From: DASPPM01 sp052143835 | Lineage (GTDB): Bacteria > Pseudomonadota > Alphaproteobacteria > JACZXZ01 | Reading direction: 5' to 3' | Assembly: GCA_052143835.1 (NCBI GenBank) | Contig: JBKQRV010000201.1 | Location: 1-16,442 of the forward strand | Length of the DNA stretch: 16,442 bases | Shown here: positions 6,280 through 12,967 of the stretch, piece by piece | Position numbering within the stretch: the stretch's first letter is position 1 | Layout: every line of letters starts with the position of its first letter | Notes under the pieces: model-generated | Database searches by the model: none | What the model saw: the letters and a program-made list of their open reading frames with translations, nothing else | What the model was told of the DNA's origin: nothing | Program-made: the position numbers and the translations under genes

Positions 6280-8151
6280 ATGGCGAAGCCGCCCTGCAAG
6301 CCCTTGAGCTTGGCTCCCGCGGAGATCGAGACCCGGCGGCTTGCCGATGGCGGGCTCATCCTGCGCTCGCGCCAGGAGCTTTTGCCCTACCCGCGCAGCA
6401 TCGGCGAGCTGCTGCGCCGTTGGGCCGCTCAAGTGCCGGGGCGGACGCTCTTCGCCGAGCGCGCGCCCGGGGGCGGTTGGCGCCGGGTGAGCTACGGCGA
6501 GGCCGTCCAGGCGATCGAGCGCATCGCGGCCGCCCTCCTCCGTCGCGGGCTCGACGCCCGCCATCCGCTTGCCATCCTCTCCGAGAACGGCATCGACTTC
6601 GCGCTCCTCGAGCTCGCGGCCATGCACGTGGGCATCCCTGCGGCACCGGTCTCGCCGGCCTATTCCCTCATGTCGCGCGACCATGCGCAGCTCAAGCACA
6701 TCCTCGATCTCGTGCGCCCCGGCCTCGTCTATGCCGCGGACGGGGTCAAGTACGCAACCGCCATCGCCGCGGCCGTGCCGGACGCGAGCGAGCTCGTGGT
6801 GAGCGCCAACCCGCCGCCCTTGCGCAAGGCGACGGACTTCGCCGATCTCATGGGGAGTGCCCCGAGCGAGGCGGTCGAACGCGCCTTTGCGGAGGTCGGG
6901 CCCGACACCATAGCCAAGATCCTCTTCACCTCGGGCTCGACGGGCAAGCCGAAGGGCGTGATCAACACCCAACGCATGCTCGTGTCCAACCAGCAGGCCA
7001 TCGCGCAAATGTGGCGCTTCCTCGAGGAGCGCCCGCCGGTGATCGTCGACTGGCTTCCCTGGAACCACACCTTCGGCAGCAACCACAACTTCAACCTCGT
7101 CATCAGGAACGGCGGCACGCTCTACATCGACGGCGGCAAGCCCGCACCCGGCTTGATCGAGACCACGGTCAGGAACCTGCGCGAGGTGCCCGCCACCATC
7201 CACTTCAACGTGCCGCGCGGCTACGACATGCTGATCCCCTATCTCGAGCGCGACCGCGAGCTCAGAGAGACGTTCTTTCGCGACCTCGACACGCTGGTCT
7301 ATGCGGGTGCCGCACTGCCGCACCATCTTTGGGACAGGCTCGAGCGCCTCGCGATCGAGACGACGGGAAGGCGCGTCGTCATGCTCGCCGCCTGGGGCTC
7401 GACCGAGACGGCACCCGAGGCGACGGCGGTGCATTTCCCGATTGAGCGCCCCGGCGTCATTGGCCTGCCGGCACCGGGCATCGAGATCAAGTTGGCCCCC
7501 GTGAGCGACAAGCTCGAGCTGCGCGTCAAGGGCCCCAATGTGACGCCGGGCTACTGGCGCCAGCCCGAATTGATGGAGGGAATGCTCGACGAGGACGGCT
7601 TCCTCAAGATGGGCGATGCGGGCAAGCTCGCGGACCCGGCAGATGCGGCCAAGGGCATCCTCTTCGACGGCCGGCTCGCGGAGAACTTCAAGCTGATGTC
7701 CGGCAATTGGGTGCAGGTGGGCGAGCTCAGGACCGAGCTCATCACGGCGATGGAGCCCGTCGCCCAGGACGTCGTGGTGAGCGGCCACGATCGCGAGGAG
7801 ATCGGCCTCCTCGTCTTTGCCAATCCCGCGGGCTGCCGCGCGCTCTGCCGCGACGCCGCGCACGATACCCCGCTCGAGACCCTCGTCCGCCGGCGCGAAG
7901 TGCGCGACAAGCTGGCCCTCGGCCTCGCCGCGCACAACCGGGCGAACCCGGCCTCGAGCCGGCGCGTCGCCGCGGCCCTCCTCATGGCCGAGTCGCCCTC
8001 GATCGATGCGGGCGAGATCACCGACAAGGGCTATATCAACCAGCGCGCCGTGCTCGAGCGCCGTGGCGCGCTCGTCGAGCGGCTCCATCGGGAGGGTGCC
8101 GATCCCGAGGTGATCCGCCTCGCCCTGCTGCCGGCACAGGCGGCAACGTAG
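6280..8151 (+). CDS. fcs: Feruloyl-CoA-synthase-type AMP-dependent acyl-CoA ligase
   Basis: A 623-residue cytosolic ANL-superfamily ligase that should convert a carboxylic acid, ATP and CoA to acyl-CoA, AMP and PPi. Motifs include the phosphate loop TSGSTGKPKG (217-226), substrate/adenylate stretch DWLPWNHTFGSNHNF (257-271), GSTET (373-377), MGDAG (444-448), hinge-region FDGRLAENFKLMSG (462-475) and C-terminal lysine Lys583 (EITDKGYIN). The N-terminus, ADGGLILRSRQELLPYPRSI, is of the kind seen in feruloyl-CoA synthases. I chose ATG 6280 because GAGGA lies 9 nt upstream and homology begins just after it; ATG 6229 and TTG 6181 are also in frame. It heads a five-gene plus-strand cluster. No hydratase/aldolase or vanillin dehydrogenase is adjacent, so ferulate itself may not be the substrate. 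Confidence 0.88.
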   Translation: MAKPPCKPLSLAPAEIETRRLADGGLILRSRQELLPYPRSIGELLRRWAAQVPGRTLFAERAPGGGWRRVSYGEAVQAIERIAAALLRRGLDARHPLAILSENGIDFALLELAAMHVGIPAAPVSPAYSLMSRDHAQLKHILDLVRPGLVYAADGVKYATAIAAAVPDASELVVSANPPPLRKATDFADLMGSAPSEAVERAFAEVGPDTIAKILFTSGSTGKPKGVINTQRMLVSNQQAIAQMWRFLEERPPVIVDWLPWNHTFGSNHNFNLVIRNGGTLYIDGGKPAPGLIETTVRNLREVPATIHFNVPRGYDMLIPYLERDRELRETFFRDLDTLVYAGAALPHHLWDRLERLAIETTGRRVVMLAAWGSTETAPEATAVHFPIERPGVIGLPAPGIEIKLAPVSDKLELRVKGPNVTPGYWRQPELMEGMLDEDGFLKMGDAGKLADPADAAKGILFDGRLAENFKLMSGNWVQVGELRTELITAMEPVAQDVVVSGHDREEIGLLVFANPAGCRALCRDAAHDTPLETLVRRREVRDKLALGLAAHNRANPASSRRVAAALLMAESPSIDAGEITDKGYINQRAVLERRGALVERLHREGADPEVIRLALLPAQAAT

Positions 8152-8176
8152 GAGAGACCAAGGAAGGAGTCCCCCC

Positions 8177-9226
8177 ATGCGCAGTTATCAGCTGAAGGCC
8201 TTCGGCGCGCCGCTTGAGCCCGCCACCTCGCCCACGCCCGAGCCCAAGGGCAGCGAGGTGCTGCTGCGCGTCACCGCGTGCGGCGTGTGCCACAGCGACC
8301 TCCATCTGCGCGACGGCTATTTCGCCCTCGGCGGCGACAAGAAGCTCGATCTCTCGCGCGGCATCCCTTTGCCCCACGTGCTCGGCCACGAGATCGTGGG
8401 CGAGGTCGCGGCCCTCGGGCCCGAGGCGCGCGGTGTTGAGATCGGCGAGCACCGCGTCGCCTATCCCTGGATCGGCTGCGGCGAGTGCGCGGCCTGCCGC
8501 CGCGGGCGCGAGGAGCTCTGCGCGCGGCCGCGCCAGCTCGGCATCAATGTCGCGGGCGGCTTCGCGGACCATGTGCTGGTGCCGCACCCGCGCTACCTCC
8601 TCGACTTCGGCGCCATCCCCGAGGAGCTCGCCTGCACTTACGCGTGCTCGGGCCTCACCGCCTATGGCGCGCTCAAAAAGGTGGCCCCCTTGGGCGAGGG
8701 CGATCCGCTCCTCATCATCGGCGCGGGCGGGGTGGGCCTCGCCGGCGTGCGGCTGGCCAAGCGCGTGACGGGGGTAGCCCCCATCGTCGCCGAGATCGAC
8801 GAGGCCAAGCGCGCCGCGGCGTTCTCGGCAGGTGCCGAAGCCACAATCGATCCCACCGGCGCCGATGCCGCGCGCAACCTCATCAAGGCGACCGGCGGCG
8901 GGGTCGCCGCCGCGATCGACTTCGTGGGTGGCGAGGCGACGACAAAGTTCGGTTTCGACGTGCTGCGCAAGGGCGGTGTGCTCGTCGTGGTCGGGCTCTT
9001 CGGCGGCGCCTTCCAGACGCCCATTCCCATGCTGCCGCTGCGCGCGGTTGCCATTCAAGGCTCCTACGTCGGAAGCCTCGCCGAGATGGGCGAGCTCATG
9101 GCGCTTGCCAAGGCGGGTCGGGTCGAGGCCATCCCCTTGAGCCCGCGCCCGCTCGATGCCGCCGAGGCGACGCTCAACGACTTGAAAGCTGGCCGCATTG
9201 TCGGGCGGGCGATCCTCAAGCCGTGA
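8177..9226 (+). CDS. Zinc-dependent alcohol dehydrogenase (MDR superfamily)
   Basis: A 349-residue medium-chain alcohol dehydrogenase, expected to oxidise an alcohol or reduce a carbonyl with a nicotinamide cofactor. Catalytic-zinc ligands appear as Cys38 (CGVCHSD), His71-Glu72 (GHEIVGE) and Cys157. A structural-zinc lobe has Cys101, Cys104, Cys107 and Cys115. The Rossmann fold shows GAGGVG (182-187), with Glu206 at the end of the second strand, favouring NAD(H) over NADP(H). Start ATG 8177 has AAGGAAGGAG upstream and lies 25 nt after the ligase stop, so the two are probably co-transcribed. Family is certain. The substrate is inferred only from context as an alcohol intermediate, possibly a CoA ester or its aldehyde, in the same catabolic route. 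Confidence 0.93.
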   Translation: MRSYQLKAFGAPLEPATSPTPEPKGSEVLLRVTACGVCHSDLHLRDGYFALGGDKKLDLSRGIPLPHVLGHEIVGEVAALGPEARGVEIGEHRVAYPWIGCGECAACRRGREELCARPRQLGINVAGGFADHVLVPHPRYLLDFGAIPEELACTYACSGLTAYGALKKVAPLGEGDPLLIIGAGGVGLAGVRLAKRVTGVAPIVAEIDEAKRAAAFSAGAEATIDPTGADAARNLIKATGGGVAAAIDFVGGEATTKFGFDVLRKGGVLVVVGLFGGAFQTPIPMLPLRAVAIQGSYVGSLAEMGELMALAKAGRVEAIPLSPRPLDAAEATLNDLKAGRIVGRAILKP

Positions 9227-9241
9227 GGTGCCGCGGCCACA

Positions 9242-9280
9242 GCGGCTTGCGCCCGGTCAAGTTTCCGGCTTGACTGCCGC
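9242..9280 (+). promoter_or_regulatory. Intercistronic stem-loop between dehydrogenase genes
   Basis: GTCAAG (9256-9261) pairs perfectly with CTTGAC (9269-9274). An outer stem GCGGC (9242-9246) with GCCGC (9276-9280) could extend it across an asymmetric loop. It occupies the 76-nt gap before the acyl-CoA dehydrogenase start and has no T-tract. It may tune mRNA processing or be an operator; either role is inference. Confidence 0.35.
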
Positions 9281-9302
9281 GCATGGAGAGCGAGGTGCAG
9301 CG

Positions 9303-10511
9303 ATGACCGCCCTACGAGAGCCGACCCCGACTGCCGCGCCGGTCGCAACGGCCCCCACGAGCAACGAGGAGATCGCCCAGATCCGCGCCGCCGTGAAGGC
9401 GCTCTGCGCGAATTTCCCGGGCGAGTACTGGCGCAGGCTCGACCGCGAGCGCCTCTACCCGAGCGAGTTCGTGGCGGCGCTGACCAAGGCGGGCTTCCTC
9501 GCCGCCCTCATCCCGGAGGAGTACGGCGGCAGCGGCCTCAGCATGACCGCCGCGGCCGCGATCATGGAGGAGATCCAGAAAAGCGGCTGCAACGGGGCAC
9601 CCTGCCACGCCCAGATGTACACCATGGGCACCATCCTCCGGCACGGCAGCGCCGCACAGAAGGCGCGCTGGCTGCCGGCGATCGCCAAGGGCGAGTTGCG
9701 ACTGCAGGCCTTCGGCGTCACCGAGCCCACCTCCGGCACCGACACGCTCTCCTTGCGCACGACCGCGGTGCGCGCGGGCGATCACTACCACGTCAACGGC
9801 CAGAAGCTGTGGACCTCGCGCGCCGAGCATTCCGATCTCATGTTGCTGCTCGTGCGCACGACCGCCAAGGATCAGGTCAAGCGGCGCACCGAGGGGCTCT
9901 CCGTCCTGGTCGTCGACATGCGCGAGGCCAAGGGCAAGGGTCTCACCATCCGGCCCATCCGCACGATGATGAACCACGCGACGACGGAGGTGTTCTTCGA
10001 CGACATGAAGGTGCCGGCCGAGAACCTCATCGGCGAGGAGGGCCAGGGCTTCCGCTACATCCTCGACGGCATGAACGCCGAGCGCATCCTGATCTCGGGC
10101 GAGTGCATCGGCGATGCGCGCTGGTTCATCGACAAGGCGACCGCCTACGCCCGCGAGCGCGTGGTCTTCGGCCGCCCGATCGGCCAGAACCAGGGTATCC
10201 AGTTTCCCATCGCCCAGGCCTATGCGGCGAGCGAGGCCGCGGCACTCATGGTCGAGCGCGCGGCGCGGCTCTTCGACTTGGGCGAGCCCTGCGGCAAGGA
10301 GGCGAACATGGCGAAGCTGCTCGGCGCCGAGGCGGCCTGGCAGGCGGCGGACATGTGCGTGCAGACCTACGGCGGTTTCGGCTTCGCCGAGGAGTTCGAC
10401 GTCGAGCGTAAGTTCCGCGAGACGCGGCTCTACCGCGTCGCCCCCATCTCGACCAACCTCATCCTCTCCTATCTCGCCGAGCACGTCCTCGGCCTGCCGC
10501 GCTCCTATTGA
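9303..10511 (+). CDS. Acyl-CoA dehydrogenase family flavoprotein
   Basis: A 402-residue FAD enzyme that should introduce an alpha-beta double bond into an acyl-CoA. Visible family features are IPEEYGGSGLS (70-80), the flavin/substrate motif FGVTEPTSGTDT (137-148), GEEGQGFRYI (244-253), RVVFGRPIGQNQ (286-297) and QTYGGFGFAEEF (354-365). The position equal to medium-chain dehydrogenase Glu376 reads LYRVAPIST, so proline (Pro381) replaces the usual base. Glu260 in MNAERILIS sits where isovaleryl-CoA and long-chain dehydrogenases carry theirs. ATG 9303 is preceded by GAGGTG 5 nt away; ATG 9283 lies in another frame. It follows the alcohol dehydrogenase by 76 nt. The substrate is unknown; a branched, cyclic or arylpropionyl-CoA would suit the cluster. 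Confidence 0.93.
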   Translation: MTALREPTPTAAPVATAPTSNEEIAQIRAAVKALCANFPGEYWRRLDRERLYPSEFVAALTKAGFLAALIPEEYGGSGLSMTAAAAIMEEIQKSGCNGAPCHAQMYTMGTILRHGSAAQKARWLPAIAKGELRLQAFGVTEPTSGTDTLSLRTTAVRAGDHYHVNGQKLWTSRAEHSDLMLLLVRTTAKDQVKRRTEGLSVLVVDMREAKGKGLTIRPIRTMMNHATTEVFFDDMKVPAENLIGEEGQGFRYILDGMNAERILISGECIGDARWFIDKATAYARERVVFGRPIGQNQGIQFPIAQAYAASEAAALMVERAARLFDLGEPCGKEANMAKLLGAEAAWQAADMCVQTYGGFGFAEEFDVERKFRETRLYRVAPISTNLILSYLAEHVLGLPRSY

Positions 10512-10545
10512 GCCGCTGAGATGAAAATGAAGCGGTTATTTTCGA

Positions 10546-10629
10546 TCGTCATTCCGGCGAAAGCCGGAATCCATCACCGGCCTAGAGCCCTGCTTCGCGC
10601 ATGGACCCCGGCTTTCGCCGGGGTGACGA
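10546..10629. repeat. 84-bp bipartite palindromic repeat (BIME/MITE-like)
   Basis: Two 29-nt arms in inverted orientation, 10546-10574 and 10601-10629, are separated by 26 nt. Each arm starts TCGTCA and ends TCCAT when read inward. Each folds into a hairpin: ATTCCGGC-GAAA-GCCGGAAT (10551-10570) on the left, and ACCCCGGC-TTTC-GCCGGGGT (10605-10624) on the right. The arms differ at four sites, which are two compensated base pairs. Such REP-like elements are widespread in GC-rich proteobacteria. This one sits inside the catabolic cluster between the acyl-CoA dehydrogenase and cupin genes. Confidence 0.85.
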
Positions 10630-10660
10630 TTGTGGCGTAGACGACCAGCGAGAAAGCGCC

Positions 10661-11137
10661 ATGGCACCGCCGCTCAAGCCCCCCGCCTTCGATCCAGCCC
10701 GCTTGCCGGTGCGGAGCGGATCGGGCTATCCGCAAAAATTCAAAGCGCCGGTCGCCGCGCGCCGATGGTCCGCCCTCGGCACGCACGCGGGATTGACCCA
10801 GTTCGGCGTCAACTTGGTCGAGCTGCCGCCCGGTTGCTGGTCCTCTCAGCGCCACTGGCACAGCCGCGAGGACGAGCTGATCTACGTCCTGGAAGGCGAG
10901 CTCGTGCTCGCGACCGACGAGGGCGAGCAGCTGCTCTCGGCCGGCCACGCCGCCGGCTTCCCCGCGGGCAAGGCCGACGGTCACCACCTCATCAACCGCA
11001 GCGAGCGCAAGGCGCGCTTCCTTGCGATCGGCAGCCGGATCGTAGGCGACGAGTGTCAATACCCGGACGTCGACCTGCACGTCGAGAGCGCCGCCGAAGG
11101 CGATATCTGGACCGACAAGACCGGCAAGCCCTACTGA
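10661..11137 (+). CDS. Cupin-domain metalloprotein
   Basis: A 158-residue single-domain cupin. Motif 1 is intact: Gly58, His65-Trp-His67, Glu72 and Gly79 follow the pattern G-x6-HxH-x4-E-x6-G. Motif 2 reads Gly95, Pro101, Gly103, His108 and Asn112. The three histidines and Glu72 should bind a metal. Cupins range from dioxygenases and isomerases to simple binding proteins, and nothing here decides between them. An upstream in-frame ATG at 10601 lies inside the palindromic repeat. I chose ATG 10661 because the preceding residues would be repeat-encoded and the conserved fold begins later. The ribosome-binding site is weak (GCGAG/GAAAG region). The next gene starts 11 nt after its stop, so the pair is surely co-transcribed. 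Confidence 0.88.
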   Translation: MAPPLKPPAFDPARLPVRSGSGYPQKFKAPVAARRWSALGTHAGLTQFGVNLVELPPGCWSSQRHWHSREDELIYVLEGELVLATDEGEQLLSAGHAAGFPAGKADGHHLINRSERKARFLAIGSRIVGDECQYPDVDLHVESAAEGDIWTDKTGKPY

Positions 11138-11148
11138 GCACGCGCGCC

Positions 11149-12327
11149 ATGAGCAAGCCGCTTACCGGTCTCCTCGTCGTCTCGCTCGAGCAGGCGGTGG
11201 CGGCACCCTTTTGCAGCGCCAAGTTCGCGGACGCGGGCGCGCGCGTGATCAAGGTGGAGCGCGCCGAGGGCGACTTCGCGCGCGGCTACGACAAGTTCGT
11301 GAACGGGCTCTCCTCCTATTTCGTCTGGCTCAATCGCGGCAAGGAGTCGCTCGTCCTCGACATCAAGGAGGAAGCGGACGCGGCCCTCCTCCATCGCATC
11401 CTCGCCAAGGCCGACGTCTTCGTCCAGAACCTGGCCCCGGGCGCGGCCGCGCGCGCCGGCTTCGGCTCGGCCGAGCTCAGAGAGAGATATCCCCGCCTCG
11501 TCACCTGCGACATCTCGGGCTACGGCGAGGACGGGCCTTACCGCGACATGAAGGCCTACGACCTCCTCGTCCAGGTCGAGAGCGGCCTCGCCGCGGTCAC
11601 CGGCACGCCCGAGGCGCCGGGGCGCGTCGGCGTCTCGATCTGCGACATCTCGACGGGGCTCACCGCCTATTCGGCGATCCTCGAGGCGCTCAACGCGCGC
11701 GCGCAAAGCGGACGCGGCAGCGGCGTGCAGGTCTCGCTCTTCGACACCATCGTGGACTGGATGTCGCCGCTCCTGCTCCAGTATCTTTATTCCGGCAACG
11801 TGACGCCGCGCGTCGGCATCAGCCATCACTCGATCGCCCCTTACGGCGCCTACCAGACCAAGGGCGAGCCGGTGGTCATCTCGATCCAGAACGAGCGCGA
11901 ATGGCGCGCCTTCTGCGAAGGTGTCTTGGAGCGCCCGGAGCTCGCCCGCGACGCGCGCTTCGCGAGCCCCGGCGAGCGCGCGCAGAACCGCGCGGCGCTT
12001 GACGCGGAGATCGGCAGGGTCTTCGCCTCGCTCGCGCGCGAGGACCTCATCGCGCGGCTCAAGCGCTTCGGCATCGCCTTCGGCACGCTCAACTCGATCG
12101 AGACGGCGAGCCGCCATCCCCAGCTCCGCCGCGCCACCGTCGCGAGCGAGGCGGGTGCGCTCGACCTCATCGCACCCCCCGTGCGGCATCTCGGCGAGGC
12201 GGACAGCTCCCTCGGCAAGGTCCCGACACTCGGCGAGCACAGCCGACCGATCCGGAAAGAATTCGCGGCAACCCCCTTTCCTCCTTCAGGAGGCTTGAGC
12301 CGCAAAGCGGATCAAGGGTCGGGGTGA
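11149..12327 (+). CDS. CaiB/BaiF-family (type III) CoA-transferase with repeat-encoded tail
   Basis: A 392-residue type III CoA-transferase, which moves CoA between two carboxylic acids. Family features include an N-terminal LLVVSLEQAVAAPFCS, ADAGARVIKVE (27-37), WLNRGKESLVLDIK (60-73), CDISGYGEDGPYRDMKAYD (120-138), the catalytic aspartate region VGVSICDISTG with Asp166, and SHHSIAPYGAY (225-235). It may recycle CoA released in this pathway to the incoming acid, or act on a dicarboxylate such as mesaconate; I cannot choose. The start at 11149 is 11 nt past the cupin stop. Family homology ends near LGEHSRPIRKEF (361-372). The last 20 residues, and the TGA itself, are encoded by a palindromic repeat, a sign of late insertion at the 3' end. 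Confidence 0.92.
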   Translation: MSKPLTGLLVVSLEQAVAAPFCSAKFADAGARVIKVERAEGDFARGYDKFVNGLSSYFVWLNRGKESLVLDIKEEADAALLHRILAKADVFVQNLAPGAAARAGFGSAELRERYPRLVTCDISGYGEDGPYRDMKAYDLLVQVESGLAAVTGTPEAPGRVGVSICDISTGLTAYSAILEALNARAQSGRGSGVQVSLFDTIVDWMSPLLLQYLYSGNVTPRVGISHHSIAPYGAYQTKGEPVVISIQNEREWRAFCEGVLERPELARDARFASPGERAQNRAALDAEIGRVFASLAREDLIARLKRFGIAFGTLNSIETASRHPQLRRATVASEAGALDLIAPPVRHLGEADSSLGKVPTLGEHSRPIRKEFAATPFPPSGGLSRKADQGSG

Positions 12328-12446
12328 GGAGGCCGTCCTGGCAAGCGCGTCGAAACCGGCAAGCTCACGATAGTCATCCACGAGATATGGTGCGCTCTGC
12401 TTCGACACCTCCTCACCCTGCCCTCTCCTCCTAAAGGAGGAGAGGG
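12280..12446. repeat. Composite palindromic repeat module between convergent genes
   Basis: In order: hairpin CCTCC-TTCA-GGAGG (12280-12293); hairpin with CTTGA (12294-12298) and CCGC pairing to GCGG and TCAAG (ending 12316); GGGTGAGGAGG (12322-12332), inverted as CCTCCTCACCC (12408-12418); and a perfect 12-bp inverted repeat CCCTCTCCTCCT (12421-12432) with AGGAGGAGAGGG (12435-12446). The two halves thus point toward each other around a 75-nt unique centre. The right half is related to the repeat at 2500-2552. It overlaps the CoA-transferase 3' end and lies 9 nt from the DoxX-family stop, where its stems may terminate both genes. Confidence 0.7.
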
Positions 12447-12454
12447 AAACACCG

Positions 12455-12883
12455 CTATCGACTGCCGTCGATGCTGATGCGCCCCGGGCCGTGGGCGTAA
12501 AGCAGAAGAAGGCCGCCGATGATGGCGAGGTTCTTCATGAACTGGACATGCTGCGCCGCGCGCGCCGCTCCTTCGAGCGTCCAGTAAGTGTGCGAGAGCA
12601 GCGACGCGACGATGACGAAGAGGATCATCAGGAGTGCTGCGTAGCGGGTCTTGAAGCCGAGTGCGATGGCAAGGGAGCCGCCGAGCTCGACCACGCCTGC
12701 GAGCAGAGCGAAGAAGAAGGGTGCCGGCAGCCCCTTCGCCGCGAGACCGGCGGCAAAGCCGGCGAGGTTCATGAGCTTCTGGGGGCCCGAGCCGAGGAAG
12801 ATCGCGGCGATGGCCAAGCGGCCGAGAAGGGCCAACCACGGCTCGCAGCGCTCGGCAATGCGAGCGGCAGGGTCGTTCGACAT
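12455..12883 (-). CDS. DoxX-family integral membrane protein
   Basis: A 142-residue inner-membrane protein with four hydrophobic helices (about 18-34, 55-76, 81-98 and 117-131), the usual DoxX-family layout and length. Typical features are FLGSGPQKLMNL (29-40), which resembles the family's 'GxxKL' start region, and ELGGSLAIALGFKTRYAA (66-83). Members are linked to respiration, thiosulfate-quinone oxidoreductase subunits or oxidative stress, but many are uncharacterised, and no partner is present here. The start at 12881-12883 has a strong GGGAGGAGG 7 nt upstream, chosen over an in-frame ATG at 12949. The gene lies 84 nt downstream of the folate ligase and convergent with the CoA-transferase. 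It probably has its own promoter at the palindrome 12910-12928. Confidence 0.86.
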   Translation of the reverse strand: MSNDPAARIAERCEPWLALLGRLAIAAIFLGSGPQKLMNLAGFAAGLAAKGLPAPFFFALLAGVVELGGSLAIALGFKTRYAALLMILFVIVASLLSHTYWTLEGAARAAQHVQFMKNLAIIGGLLLLYAHGPGRISIDGSR

Positions 12884-12909
12884 GAAGAGCCTCCTCCCGA
12901 GGGATCGCC

Positions 12910-12928
12910 GCGGCCAGTATAAGGCCGC
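12910..12928 (-). promoter_or_regulatory. Palindrome enclosing a -10-like hexamer upstream of the DoxX-family gene
   Basis: Perfect arms GCGGCC (12910-12915) and GGCCGC (12923-12928) enclose 7 nt. On the minus strand this reads TTATACT, containing TATACT, a five-of-six match to the -10 consensus. No good -35 was seen. It ends 27 nt before the gene's ATG. It could be a promoter with an overlapping operator, or a terminator stem for the preceding folate-ligase gene. Confidence 0.35.
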
Positions 12929-12967
12929 CACACTCAGCCCGCGCTGCACTTTCTCGTGAGGGTTGTC

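Noticed and set aside
5037..6359. 440-codon minus-strand frame overlapping the MprF-like gene in another frame
   Set aside because: The frame at 5171-6127 gives a clear multi-helix membrane protein with family motifs; this one is Arg/Pro-rich noise.
6241..8178. 645-codon open frame on the minus strand opposite the feruloyl-CoA-synthase-type gene
   Set aside because: It mirrors a gene with complete ligase motifs. Its translation is low-complexity, rich in Arg, Glu, Leu and Ala, and matches no domain. Long antisense frames are expected at this GC content.
9198..9302. Upstream extension of the acyl-CoA dehydrogenase into the alcohol dehydrogenase gene
   Set aside because: ATG 9303 has a GAGGTG site, and the extra 35 residues overlap the previous gene and look non-native.
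10601..10660. Upstream start for the cupin at ATG 10601
   Set aside because: The first 20 residues would be largely encoded by the palindromic repeat arm; ATG 10661 gives a normal cupin start.
12312..12839. 175-codon minus-strand frame overlapping the DoxX-family gene
   Set aside because: Out-of-frame shadow that runs into the palindromic repeat; the overlapping frame has four clear helices and a strong ribosome-binding site.
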